Shown here: positions 25,465 through 33,243 of the stretch, one piece after another | How positions within the stretch are numbered: the first letter of the stretch is position 1 | Layout of the letters: each line of letters begins with the position of its first letter | Assembly: GCA_050291465.1 (NCBI GenBank) | Contig: JBNKJV010000014.1 | Span: 20,650-84,649, forward strand | Length of the DNA stretch: 64,000 nt | Source of the DNA: CBFDBF01 sp050291465 | Lineage (GTDB): Bacteria; Pseudomonadota; Gammaproteobacteria; Chromatiales; Chromatiaceae | Direction of reading: 5' to 3' | Position numbers and translations under genes: made by a program | Notes under the pieces: generated by a model | What the model was told of the DNA's origin: nothing | The model's database searches: none | The model's input: the letters and a program-made list of their open reading frames with translations, nothing else

Positions 25465-25830
25465 TGGTGGAGGCGGTGGGAATCGAACCCACGTCCGCAA
25501 GCACTCCGCCTTCGGCTCTACATGCTTAGTCGAGTCTATTAAGTTTAACCGCCTGATACCCGACCGACAGGGCGCTCAGAGCGGCGATTCCGGTTAAGGT
25601 TTAATGAATCCGCCCCGGACGAGCTTCATCACGATCTTGTGAGAATCGACGCCTGAAATCCGGACGCACAAGCACGGCTCCAGTCAGACGGCTCCCTACC
25701 GGGTATTAAGCGGCGAGAGCGTAGTTGTCGTCGTTGGCAACTATCAGTTTGCAGATGGATTTACGAGGAGATCTGCATCCTCGGCATGCACCTCGGGTTT
25801 TGCTACCCACGTCGAAGCCAAGTCGCCCCC
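25465..25830 (-). ncRNA. ssrA: tmRNA (SsrA)
   Basis: A 366-nt transfer-messenger RNA that rescues stalled ribosomes together with SmpB. The acceptor stem pairs 5' GGGGGCG (ending at 25830) with CGCCTCC just before the 3' CCA (complement of TGG at 25465-25467), including a G-U third pair. The T arm is recognisable (GGUUCGAUUCC-like, complement of GGAATCGAACCC). The mRNA-like part encodes a short tag. The size agrees with proteobacterial tmRNAs. smpB lies about 300 bases upstream in the transcription direction on the same strand, the usual close linkage. Confidence 0.95.
25706..25738 (-). other. tmRNA tag reading frame (ANDDNYALAA)
   Basis: Read on the minus strand, the resume codon GCC is followed by AAC GAC GAC AAC TAC GCT CTC GCC GCT and TAA, giving the degradation tag ANDDNYALAA. 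It ends in the protease-recognised L-A-A, and differs from the E. coli tag (ANDENYALAA) at one position and in using GCC as resume codon. Confidence 0.92.
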
Positions 25831-25920
25831 GATTCGGTGTTAACTATTGGACATTATAGGTGGAATAGGGTTCCGTGTCTTTCGGTCAGTCCGGTGGGGC
25901 GCGGGCAAGGGCCGAAATAC

Positions 25921-25980
25921 CAGGGCCGAGATAACAGGGCCGAGATAACAGGGCCGAGGTATCAGGGCCGAGGGCCGAGG
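25921..25980 (+). repeat. 14-bp tandem repeat CAGGGCCGAGATAA and variants
   Basis: Three consecutive 14-bp units at 25921-25934, 25935-25948 and 25949-25962 (the third ending GGTAT) are followed by CAGGGCCGAGGGCCGAGG at 25963-25980. An imperfect GGGCCGAAATAC precedes them. The array sits just upstream of the tmRNA promoter side and downstream of smpB. Confidence 0.85.
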
Positions 25981-26129
25981 TTCTAAGGCCTAGGAACGTA
26001 GGTTCAGTTTTTACCCAGATTGCATAACAGCCGGATAGCGGTGGTGGGGTTAAGGTTTCGTATCCCGCTGAAGCGGGACCTACATCAGTAGAAATGTCCT
26101 CGGCCCTCGGCCCTGATAACTCGGCCCTC
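25950..26129. repeat. 31-bp inverted repeat built from GGGCCGAG units
   Basis: Bases 25950-25980 are repeated in inverted orientation at 26099-26129 with a single mismatch. They flank about 118 bases that include a hairpin TCCCGCTGAAGCGGGA near 26062-26077. Such a pair could be the edges of a small non-autonomous element or form a large cruciform. It lies between smpB and ssrA. Confidence 0.75.
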
Positions 26130-26133
26130 ATGA

Positions 26134-26613
26134 TCAGTGGGTCTTGAAAAGGCGTTCCTTGTCCCGCTGCCAGTCGCGGTCCTTCTCGGATGCCCGTTTG
26201 TCGTGCTGTTTCTTACCCTTTGCCAGGCCGATCTCGACCTTGGCGATACCCCTTTTCCAGTACATGGCCAGGGGTACCAGGGTGTATCCCCGCCGTTCCA
26301 CCATGCCCACCAGCTTGTCCAGCTCCCGGCGCTGGAGCAGGAGTTTCCGGGTCCGGATCGGGTCCGGGTGGATATGGGTGGAGGCGGTCGGAAGGGGGGT
26401 GATATGGGCGCCAAACAGAAACGCCTCACCCTCCTTGAGGGTGACGTAACTCTCGCTGAGCTGCAGGCGGCCGGCGCGCAGACTCTTTACCTCCCAACCC
26501 TCCAGGGAGATGCCGCATTCATAGCGCTCCTCAATGAAGTAGTCGTGCCGGGCCTTTTTATTGAGGGCGATGGTGGCGCCGCCGGCGGCTTTCTTTTTCG
26601 GTTTTTTTGCCAT
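26134..26613 (-). CDS. smpB: SsrA-binding protein SmpB
   Basis: A 159-residue basic RNA-binding protein that delivers tmRNA to stalled ribosomes. Family landmarks: ARHDYFIEERYECGISLEGW near the start, KSLRAGRLQLSESYV, GAHITPL, a KLLLQRRELDKL helix and the basic C-terminal tail (KGKKQHDKRASEKDRDW) that enters the mRNA channel. The second in-frame ATG (26613) is chosen because MAKK is the usual start; the ATG at 26622 adds three residues and is also possible. The tmRNA gene lies downstream on the same strand, separated by the GGGCCGAG repeat region. Confidence 0.95.
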   Translation of the reverse strand: MAKKPKKKAAGGATIALNKKARHDYFIEERYECGISLEGWEVKSLRAGRLQLSESYVTLKEGEAFLFGAHITPLPTASTHIHPDPIRTRKLLLQRRELDKLVGMVERRGYTLVPLAMYWKRGIAKVEIGLAKGKKQHDKRASEKDRDWQRDKERLFKTH

Positions 26614-26828
26614 GGCGGGCATTGTATTAGAGGCGGGCCCGGAGGTGATAGACCTGAGGGCGAATTCCGGCGATTCCTTGTCCTTGAGGCGGATTTCATT
26701 GAGAATAATACCGGTATTATTTCAACCGGCGTCTGCATGGGGTATAGCCCCGGATACAGTGGATAGCGGTGAAGAGGCCGGGCGGATCGCCCGGAATTAA
26801 GAAAAACACGCGATCAGGGGACCCGGGA

Positions 26829-28235
26829 ATGGCAGAACGTACCTCAATCCATGGACAATGGTCGACACGTCTGATGTTTATTCTGGCGGCGACCGGTTCG
26901 GCTGTCGGTTTGGGCAATATCTGGAAGTTTCCCTATATCACCGGCGAAAACGGCGGTGGTGCCTTCGTTATGGTTTATCTGGTCTGTATCGCCATCGTGG
27001 GGATCCCCATCATGATGGCGGAGATCCTTCTGGGGCGCCGCGGGCGCCAGAGCCCCATCAACACCATGCGTACCCTGGCATCCGATGAAGGCGCCCACCC
27101 GGCCTGGGCGCTTCTGGGCTGGGGCGGTGTGGTGGCGGGATTTATCATTCTCTCCTATTACAGTGTTATCGCGGGATGGGCCGTAGCTTACATCTTCCGG
27201 ACTGCTGCCGGGGTGTTTAGCGGGGCGACGGCGGACGGCGTAAAGAGTATTTTCACCGAACTGGTGGGAGATCCGGAGCGACTCCTTGCCTGGCATACCC
27301 TGTTCATGGTGATGAGCATGGGGGTGGTGGCACGGGGCGTACGACACGGTCTGGAGAAGGCGGTCCGGATCCTGATGCCGATGTTGTTTGTTCTGCTGCT
27401 CGTACTGGTGGGTTATGCCTGGAATGAGGGCGCCTTCACGCAGGGGCTCGATTTTCTCTTTCAACCCGATTTCGGAAAGATCCTGTTCCGTTGCGAGATC
27501 GTGGAGGAGGTGGAGCGCTGCAGCCTCAGCGGCAGGCCGCTGCTGGTGGCTATGGGTCACGCCTTCTTTACCCTCAGCCTGGGTATGGGTGCCATCATGG
27601 TCTACGGCTCCTATATGCCGAAATCCAGCTCCATCGCCGGCTCCGCCATCACCATCGCGCTGCTGGATACCGCCGTAGCATTACTGGCGGGTATGGCAAT
27701 ATTCCCTATCGTATTTGCCAACGGCCTGGAACCGGGAGCCGGACCCGGCCTGATTTTCCAGACCCTGCCCATCGCCTTCGGTGCTATGCCGGGGGGGCAG
27801 TTTTTCGGCACCCTGTTCTTTATATTGCTGGTCTTTGCCGCATGGACCTCCGCTATCTCGCTGATCGAGCCCGCGGTGGCCTGGCTGGTGGAGAATCGGC
27901 AAATGAGCCGGGTACGTGCCGCTATCTTGGTTGGGATTCTGGTCTGGCTTCTAGGGCTGGCCAGCGTGTTTTCCTTCAATATCTGGAAGGGGAAGCAGAT
28001 ATTTGGCATGACGGCATTTGATCTGCTGGACTACCTGTCCGCGAATATCATGCTGCCGTTGGGCGGTCTCCTGATAGCCGTTTTTGCCGGTTGGCATATG
28101 GCCAGGGCTTCCACGGCGGATGAACTCGCCATGGGCGATGGGGTCAGGTACAACATATGGTGGACGGTAATCCGTTATGTAACGCCGGTGGCCGTTATCC
28201 TGGTATTCCTGAGTGCGATCCATGTGATCGGGTAA
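26829..28235 (+). CDS. Sodium-dependent transporter, neurotransmitter:sodium symporter (SNF) family
   Basis: A 468-residue inner-membrane transporter of the LeuT fold with about 11-12 helices. The first helix carries the hallmark ATGSAVGLGNIWKFPYITGENGGG, whose unwound glycines bind sodium and substrate (written in parts: GSAVGLGNIWKFPY then GENGGGAF). Helix 6 has the LSLGMGAIMVYGSYM segment. Bacterial members import amino acids; the substrate cannot be read here. The ATG at 26829 is preferred over a GTG at 26769, since MAERTSIHGQWSTR directly precedes helix 1 as in relatives. It stands before ratA by 12 bases. Confidence 0.88.
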   Translation: MAERTSIHGQWSTRLMFILAATGSAVGLGNIWKFPYITGENGGGAFVMVYLVCIAIVGIPIMMAEILLGRRGRQSPINTMRTLASDEGAHPAWALLGWGGVVAGFIILSYYSVIAGWAVAYIFRTAAGVFSGATADGVKSIFTELVGDPERLLAWHTLFMVMSMGVVARGVRHGLEKAVRILMPMLFVLLLVLVGYAWNEGAFTQGLDFLFQPDFGKILFRCEIVEEVERCSLSGRPLLVAMGHAFFTLSLGMGAIMVYGSYMPKSSSIAGSAITIALLDTAVALLAGMAIFPIVFANGLEPGAGPGLIFQTLPIAFGAMPGGQFFGTLFFILLVFAAWTSAISLIEPAVAWLVENRQMSRVRAAILVGILVWLLGLASVFSFNIWKGKQIFGMTAFDLLDYLSANIMLPLGGLLIAVFAGWHMARASTADELAMGDGVRYNIWWTVIRYVTPVAVILVFLSAIHVIG

Positions 28236-28247
28236 GAGGTAGAGAGG

Positions 28248-28685
28248 TTGCCGGTAGTCAAGAAGAGTGCGTTAGTGCTGCATACAGCGAACCAGATGTA
28301 TGAACTGGTATGTGATGTGGAGTCCTATCCCGAGTTTCTGCCATGGTGCCGTTCCACCCGACTGCTCTCCAGGAGCGAGAACGAAATCTGCGGGGAGCTG
28401 GAAGTGGCCCGGGCCGGGATAAGCCAGACCTTCTCCACCTGTAACCGTCTGACCCCCGGCGAACGTATGGATATCCAGCTGATGGAAGGGCCGTTTAAAC
28501 GGCTCCAGGGCAGTTGGGTTTTTACTCCGCTACGGGATGATGCCAGCAAGGTGGAGTTGGAACTGGATTTTGAGTTCTCGGGAAAACTGATTAATACTGC
28601 CTTCGGAGCCGTGTTCAACCAGATAGCGAACAAGCTTGTGGAGGCATTCTGTAAACGAGCGGATGAGGTATATCGTGTCAGCTGA
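28248..28685 (+). CDS. ratA: RatA/Coq10-family START-domain protein
   Basis: A 145-residue polyketide-cyclase/START-fold protein. Members either help ubiquinone function (Coq10) or, as E. coli RatA, bind the 50S subunit. The motif YELVCDVESYPEFLPWC near the N-terminus and the C-terminal FNQIANKLVEAFCKRADEVY helix are typical. The start is a TTG at 28248 after an AGAGAGG site. It overlaps the start of rnfH by 11 bases, the standard ratA-rnfH arrangement near smpB in gammaproteobacteria. Confidence 0.9.
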   Translation: MPVVKKSALVLHTANQMYELVCDVESYPEFLPWCRSTRLLSRSENEICGELEVARAGISQTFSTCNRLTPGERMDIQLMEGPFKRLQGSWVFTPLRDDASKVELELDFEFSGKLINTAFGAVFNQIANKLVEAFCKRADEVYRVS

Positions 28686-28983
28686 AAATATTGAAGTGGA
28701 AGTCGCCTATGCAAAACCGGAGGCGCAGGTAATTCTGAAGGTCAAGGGAGAGACGGGGATGACCGTACTCCAGGCCATTGAGCGCTCCGGAATCGCGGAG
28801 AAATTTCCCGAAATCGATCCGACCACGGCCAAGGTCGGAATTTTTGGGAAGGCGACCAGTCAGGACGTGGAGCTGCAGTCCGGTGACCGGGTGGAGATCT
28901 ATCGTGAATTGATCGCCGATCCCAAGGCGGCGCGAAAGAAAAAAGCGGCCGCCAAAGAGAAGAAGGAAGAGAGCGCTGGTTGA
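28675..28983 (+). CDS. rnfH: RnfH-family ubiquitin-like protein
   Basis: A 102-residue beta-grasp protein (UPF0125/RnfH). The VEVAYAKPEAQVILKVK start, TVLQAIERSGI and GDRVEIYRELIADPKAARKKK are characteristic; a lysine-rich tail follows. The GTG at 28675, inside the 3' end of ratA with GAGG just upstream, gives the usual length; the frame extends to 28636 without support. RnfH function is not well defined; it is partnered genetically with ratA. A terminator follows 30 bases after the stop. Confidence 0.9.
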   Translation: MSAENIEVEVAYAKPEAQVILKVKGETGMTVLQAIERSGIAEKFPEIDPTTAKVGIFGKATSQDVELQSGDRVEIYRELIADPKAARKKKAAAKEKKEESAG

Positions 28984-29014
28984 TCCGTAAGCGGGAAACC
29001 GTTGCTAAAGGAGA

Positions 29015-29037
29015 GGGGGCGTGAAAGCCCCCTTTTT
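29015..29037 (+). terminator. Rho-independent terminator after rnfH
   Basis: GGGGGC (29015-29020), loop GTGAAA, GCCCCC (29027-29032) and TTTTT. It ends the transporter-ratA-rnfH transcript. Confidence 0.8.
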
Positions 29038-29129
29038 CATTGGGGCTCCGGCCGTTGAACCATATCCCCGGATTCCGGATCTTTGCTACGCTCCTGTATT
29101 CAGGAGCTGAAGGGTGTTAGAGAGGGATA

Positions 29130-29879
29130 CTATTCTTCCTCGTCGTCCGAGCTGAAGGTGACGGTGTCCCACACCTTGCCAAAAAAGCCCTTCTCCTCCT
29201 TCTGGACGGTTTCTTCTTGCTCGGGTCTGTTCTCCGGTACCGCCGGAGATTCCTCGGGCTCCGGGGCCGTTATCTCCTCGGCCGGGGCGGTCTGGGAGGC
29301 CTCCGCCTCGTCATCCGAGCTGAAGGTGACGGTGTCCCACACCTTGCCGAAGAACCCCTTCTCCTCCGATTGCGGCTCCTCCGGAGCTTCTTCCGGGGCG
29401 ACATCTTTCTGCACGGCTTCGGTGCTCACGTTTTCATCAGAGCCTATACCCACCGCGTCCATGGTGCGGGAAAAAAACCCCTTCTCCCGCTCTTCGTAAT
29501 CGGGAACCGTATATACCGTCTCCTTGCCCGCCAGAGGGTCCTGTGCCGGCATCGGGCGGAAATCTCCGGCGATGCGCACCAGACGGTCATCCTCGAAAAA
29601 GATGGATATCCGCTCCTGTTGACGGTCGTTGCCGTCGGCTTCCATGCTGTAGAGGTAGTCCCACCGGTCTTGATGAAAGACATCCACCAGGAGCGGCGTA
29701 CCCATGATGTACTGGACCTGCTGCCGGGTCATTCCGGGACGGAGTTTATCCACCATCTCCTGGGTTACCACGTTGCCCTGCTGGATATCCGGGCGGTAAA
29801 CCCCGGGAATTTTGTTGGTGGAGCAGCCGCCGATAAGCAAACTTGCAACACACAGTAAAGAAATGAGAAGCTTTTGCAT
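29130..29879 (-). CDS. bamE: Outer membrane assembly lipoprotein BamE with repeat-bearing C-terminal tail
   Basis: A 249-residue lipoprotein, roughly twice the usual BamE length (about 110-120). The signal peptide ends in the lipobox LIGGC (Cys19). The BamE domain follows (residues about 25-110: NVVTQEMVDKLRPGMTRQQV, IMGTPLL, WDYLYSM, VRIAGDF). The remaining 140 residues are acidic and contain two near-identical copies of EKGFFGKVWDTVTFSSDDE plus a degenerate third, EKGFFSRTMDAVGIGSDE, separated by P/E/A-rich linkers. BamE helps the BAM complex insert outer membrane proteins; the tail would lie in the periplasm and may contact another envelope component. Divergent from fur, as in many gammaproteobacteria. 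Confidence 0.9.
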   Translation of the reverse strand: MQKLLISLLCVASLLIGGCSTNKIPGVYRPDIQQGNVVTQEMVDKLRPGMTRQQVQYIMGTPLLVDVFHQDRWDYLYSMEADGNDRQQERISIFFEDDRLVRIAGDFRPMPAQDPLAGKETVYTVPDYEEREKGFFSRTMDAVGIGSDENVSTEAVQKDVAPEEAPEEPQSEEKGFFGKVWDTVTFSSDDEAEASQTAPAEEITAPEPEESPAVPENRPEQEETVQKEEKGFFGKVWDTVTFSSDDEEE

Positions 29880-29968
29880 TCCTGAGGTACCAGGCTGTTG
29901 TGAAATCGAATCGCCGCATGATAACTCAATAGCCGAATGAAAACACGATCTTGCGGGAGATACCTGCC

Positions 29969-30385
29969 GTGGAAGACCATGATATACGCAAAGCGGGCCT
30001 GAAGGTGACCATGCCCCGCCTGAAGATCCTGGAGGTGTTGGAACAGCATCCGGAGGATCACCTGAGCGCCGAGGAGGTCTACAAACTGCTGCTGGAGAAG
30101 GGGGAGGATATCGGCCTGGCGACGGTCTACCGGGTTCTCACCCAGTTTGAGGCGGCGGCCCTGTTGAAACGGCATAATTTCGAGGGGGGATCTTCGGTGT
30201 TCGAGCTGGATCGTGGCGGCCACCACGATCACATCCTCTGCGTGAGCTGCGGTCGGGTGGAGGAGTTTGTGGACGAAACCATCGAACAGCGGCAGCGGGA
30301 GATCGCGGAAGAGCGGGGTTTCGAGATAGAAGATCACTCCCTGGTTATCTACGGGCGCTGCAGCCGGCCGGGGTGTAAGAAGTGA
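29969..30385 (+). CDS. fur: Ferric uptake regulator Fur
   Basis: A 138-residue iron-responsive repressor. The N-terminal winged helix starts DIRKAGLKVTMPRLKILEVL and includes HLSAEEVYKLL and IGLATVYRVLTQFEAAALL. Metal ligands are seen in GGHHDHILCVSCGRVEEF and the C-terminal CSRPGCKK. The GTG at 29969 (GGGAG 9 bases upstream) gives the standard N-terminus; a TTG at 29951 would add six residues. Fur usually represses iron uptake genes with Fe(II); no convincing Fur box was found in the 89-base bamE-fur spacer. Confidence 0.95.
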   Translation: MEDHDIRKAGLKVTMPRLKILEVLEQHPEDHLSAEEVYKLLLEKGEDIGLATVYRVLTQFEAAALLKRHNFEGGSSVFELDRGGHHDHILCVSCGRVEEFVDETIEQRQREIAEERGFEIEDHSLVIYGRCSRPGCKK

Positions 30386-30402
30386 TCAGTTAGAGGTTAG
30401 CT

Positions 30403-30425
30403 GTAGGGCGGGCTGTGCCCGCCGT
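30403..30425. repeat. REP-like palindromic repeat (single copy)
   Basis: A 23-base GC-rich hairpin of the form GGCGGGCTGTGCCCGCC between convergent fur and recN. Two inverted copies occur at 38404-38426 and 38451-38471, so it is a dispersed intergenic repeat. Confidence 0.75.
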
Positions 30426-30453
30426 CGACCCGGGAGGTTGGAGGCGGTCAGGG

Positions 30454-32124
30454 TCAGGTCCGGGAGTTGTTGACCATCTCCGCCGCGTGGGCCAGAGTCT
30501 GTTCGGTGATTTCCACGCCCCCGAGCATGCGGGCGATCTCCTGAACCCGTGTTTCTCCATCCAGAAGTGCAATCTCGGTCTGGATTCCGCTGCCGTTCCC
30601 GCTTTTGACCACCTGCAGGTGGTTGTGGCATTGGGCGGCGACCTGGGGCAGGTGGGTCACGCAGAGTACCTGGCGGAATTCCCCAACCTGGCGCAGCAGT
30701 TTGCCCACGATCTCGGCAATCCCGCCGCCGATACCTACGTCAACCTCGTCGAAGATCAGGGTCGGGACGCCCGAGCAGCGGGCGGTAGCAACCTGAATGG
30801 CAAGGCTGATACGGGAAAGCTCCCCTCCGGACGCTACCTTAACCAGCGGTTTTACCGGTTGCCCGGGGTTGGCGCTGACCTGGAACTCTATCCGGTTCAG
30901 GCCGCTTGCAGTGGCCTTTTCCTCCGGGAGCGACTCTATATCGATCGTGAACCGGCCCCCGGGCATCCCCAGGGAGTGCATTCCCGCGGTGACCTCCTGT
31001 TCCAGTCTGCCGGCGGCTGTACGGCGTTGTTCCTCCAGGGCCGCCGCTGCCGTCAGGTACTCGGAACGCAGGTCCGCGACCTCCCGTTCCAGGAGTGAGA
31101 GGTTCTGATCCGCATGTTCCAACTGTTCCAGGCTGTTGCGAATATCCAGGAGCAGTTGCGGCAGCTCGTCAGCCTTGCAACGGTGCTTTCTGCTGAGGTC
31201 ATGGATATCAGAGAGGCGCTGTTCCACCTCCTCAAGGCGGGCCGGGTTCGATTCGATACGGTCGAGATATTGGCGCAGGGCGTGGGCCGCTTCCTGAACC
31301 TGAATGGCGGCGTTCTCCGCCATCTCCCGCACCTCACCGAGGGACGGGTCGCTGCCGGCCAGCTCCTCCAGTTCACCGCCGACACGGGCGAGACGGGTTT
31401 GTAGGGATCCCTCGTCATCGTACAGCTGGGAGAGGAGTCGGCCGCAACCTTCCTGCAGCCGGTCCGCATTGCTCAGCTTGCGATGCTCCTCGTCCAGCTG
31501 TTCAAGCTCCTGCGGCCCCAGCCCGAGTTGCTCCAGTTCCTGCACCTGGTAGCGCAGCAGTTCCAGCCGTTCGCTCCTGTCGCTGGATTCGGCCCGCAAT
31601 TCCGCCAGACGCCTCTCCGCTTCCCGCCAGTTATGGAACAGCTGATCCAATCGCCTGCGGGGTTCGGCATGACCGGCGTACTCGTCCAGCAGATCCCTTT
31701 GATGACCGCGGTGCAGCAGGGACTGGTGGGCATGCTGCCCATGGATATCCACCAGCAGATCCCCCAGGTTCTGGAGCAACTTGATGGTGACCGGGCTGCC
31801 GTTAATGAATGCGCGGGAACTGCCGGACTGGACCAGCAGCCGACGCAGGATACACTCATCACCGCTGTCCAGGGCATGTTCCCGGAGCCATTCGAGGATC
31901 TCCCGGTCACCGGCGATGTTGAATACGGCGGTGATTTCCGCCTTGTCGCAACCGGAGCGGATCATGCTGTTGTCGGCCCGTTCACCCAGCGCCAGCCCGA
32001 GGGCGTCGATGAGGATGGATTTTCCGGCCCCGGTTTCGCCGGTGAGGGCGGACAGCCCCGTACCCAGCTCCAACTCAAGCGCGGAGACGATGGCCAGATC
32101 CCGGATGTGGATTTGAGTCAGCAT
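30454..32124 (-). CDS. recN: DNA repair protein RecN
   Basis: A 556-residue SMC-like ATPase of double-strand break repair. Walker A GETGAGKS lies near residue 30, the long central part forms two coiled-coil arms, and the C-terminal lobe has ABC signature ASGGELSRISLA and Walker B PTLIFDEVDVGIGG. The length matches E. coli RecN (553). It follows nadK by 9 bases on the same strand, the conserved nadK-recN pairing. RecN is normally SOS-induced; I see no clear LexA box before it, consistent with transcription from upstream of nadK. Confidence 0.95.
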   Translation of the reverse strand: MLTQIHIRDLAIVSALELELGTGLSALTGETGAGKSILIDALGLALGERADNSMIRSGCDKAEITAVFNIAGDREILEWLREHALDSGDECILRRLLVQSGSSRAFINGSPVTIKLLQNLGDLLVDIHGQHAHQSLLHRGHQRDLLDEYAGHAEPRRRLDQLFHNWREAERRLAELRAESSDRSERLELLRYQVQELEQLGLGPQELEQLDEEHRKLSNADRLQEGCGRLLSQLYDDEGSLQTRLARVGGELEELAGSDPSLGEVREMAENAAIQVQEAAHALRQYLDRIESNPARLEEVEQRLSDIHDLSRKHRCKADELPQLLLDIRNSLEQLEHADQNLSLLEREVADLRSEYLTAAAALEEQRRTAAGRLEQEVTAGMHSLGMPGGRFTIDIESLPEEKATASGLNRIEFQVSANPGQPVKPLVKVASGGELSRISLAIQVATARCSGVPTLIFDEVDVGIGGGIAEIVGKLLRQVGEFRQVLCVTHLPQVAAQCHNHLQVVKSGNGSGIQTEIALLDGETRVQEIARMLGGVEITEQTLAHAAEMVNNSRT

Positions 32125-32133
32125 CGCGTCGGA

Positions 32134-33003
32134 CTAGACTCGGTATTCACTCCATCCCAGTTTGGCACGCAGGAGGTTGAAATGGTCATGCCCCTTGGGG
32201 TGGATCAGGCGGATCATGTTGTTGTGTTTGCGGATGGATATGCGGCCGTCCGGAGGGGGCAGGGTGCTCAATCCGTCACAGGTAACGCGTACGTGCTGGT
32301 GTTCCGTACGGTCGCTCACCACGATTTCGATCTCACTGTCTCCGTCCACAACGATGGGGCGGTTGCTGAGGGTGTGAGGACATACGGGTACCAGGATGGT
32401 GGCATTGAGGCTGGGCTGAACTATGGGACCGCCGCCGGAGAGGGCGTAGGCCGTGGAGCCGGTGGGGGTAGAGATGATCAGTCCGTCGGAACGCTGGATA
32501 TTGACGAAATGGCCGTTAACATAGGTTTCGAATTCGATCATCCGGGCCACGTTCCATTTGTGAATAACCACGTCGTTGAAGGCCTTGAACGTTTCTCCAT
32601 CCACGGTTGCCTGCAACAGGGTACGGTGCTCCTCGTCGTAGTGCCCGTCGAGGATCTGTTCCACGGTGTCGATCATGTCGTCAGGGGAGATATCGGCGAG
32701 AAAACCCAGCCGACCCAGGTTGATCCCCAGCAGCGCCACGTCGTAATCCGCCAGGCTGCGGGCGGTGTGCAGAAGCGTACCGTCTCCCCCCACCACGATG
32801 GTTAGTCCACACTGCTTCCCGATCTCTCCCAAAGCCGCGGTAGGCAGGCCGTGATCCGGTAGGCGCTGCGCCGTTTCGTCCTCCAGCAGGACCTGGCAGC
32901 CGCGCTGGCAAAGGAATTCACCGAGCGACAGCAGGGTATCCCGGATACCGCTGTCCCCGTGTTTTCCAATCAGTCCGATGGAGTGGAATTGTTGATTCGG
33001 CAT
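32134..33003 (-). CDS. nadK: NAD kinase
   Basis: A 289-residue enzyme phosphorylating NAD to NADP. Diagnostic motifs: GGDGTLLHTAR (catalytic Asp), NLGRLGFLADI, SDGLIISTPTGSTAYALSGG (split as SDGLIIST and PTGSTAYALSGGGP) and a C-terminal VTCDG region. The length is that of E. coli NadK (292). It starts 240 bases from hrcA in divergent orientation, a common arrangement in gammaproteobacteria, and is followed by recN. Confidence 0.95.
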   Translation of the reverse strand: MPNQQFHSIGLIGKHGDSGIRDTLLSLGEFLCQRGCQVLLEDETAQRLPDHGLPTAALGEIGKQCGLTIVVGGDGTLLHTARSLADYDVALLGINLGRLGFLADISPDDMIDTVEQILDGHYDEEHRTLLQATVDGETFKAFNDVVIHKWNVARMIEFETYVNGHFVNIQRSDGLIISTPTGSTAYALSGGGPIVQPSLNATILVPVCPHTLSNRPIVVDGDSEIEIVVSDRTEHQHVRVTCDGLSTLPPPDGRISIRKHNNMIRLIHPKGHDHFNLLRAKLGWSEYRV

Positions 33004-33145
33004 TTTCTGTTAATTAAATATGGAATATCCGGATCCTGTCCGGAGTTGCCTGCCCCCGTATTCGAAACTTAGCATGGTGCCGATAACCAGCCAAGAGCGT
33101 AAATCCGGGTGGTCGGAAGGGATCGATCCGGACAGCAGGATAATC

Positions 33146-33174
33146 TTGACACCCAAACTGCCGCTCCTGATAAT
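33146..33174 (+). promoter_or_regulatory. Sigma70 promoter of the hrcA-grpE-dnaK-dnaJ operon
   Basis: TTGACA at 33146-33151, a 17-base spacer and GATAAT at 33169-33174. The -35 is the exact consensus and the -10 differs at one base. The predicted start falls about 33181, immediately before the CIRCE operator. Confidence 0.8.
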
Positions 33175-33183
33175 TTTCGATTC

Positions 33184-33210
33184 TTGGCACTCCCCGCGGG
33201 AGAGTGCTAA
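33184..33210 (+). promoter_or_regulatory. CIRCE operator (HrcA binding site)
   Basis: TTGGCACTC (33184-33192), nine spacer bases, and GAGTGCTAA (33202-33210): the consensus CIRCE inverted repeat with one change in the left arm. It lies between the -10 element and hrcA, the typical place for HrcA repression of its own operon. Confidence 0.93.
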
Positions 33211-33243
33211 ATAGTGGATAGGGTTGGTGGATAGGCGATACTT

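Noticed and set aside
25287..25529. 80-residue frame ending in VGIEPTSASTPPSALHA
   Set aside because: It runs across the ssrA terminator and the antisense of the tmRNA 3' end; this tail is a well-known spurious translation of that RNA.
25921..26129. CRISPR-like array from GGGCCGAG units
   Set aside because: Units are contiguous or inverted with no unique spacers of constant length, and there are no cas genes.
26769..26828. Longer N-terminus of the sodium-dependent transporter (GTG start)
   Set aside because: The extra 20 residues are not membrane or signal-like, and relatives begin just before helix 1 at the ATG chosen.
31483..32805. 440-residue open frame spanning recN and nadK on the opposite strand
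   Set aside because: Both genes on the other strand have full motif sets, and this frame bridges two unrelated genes.
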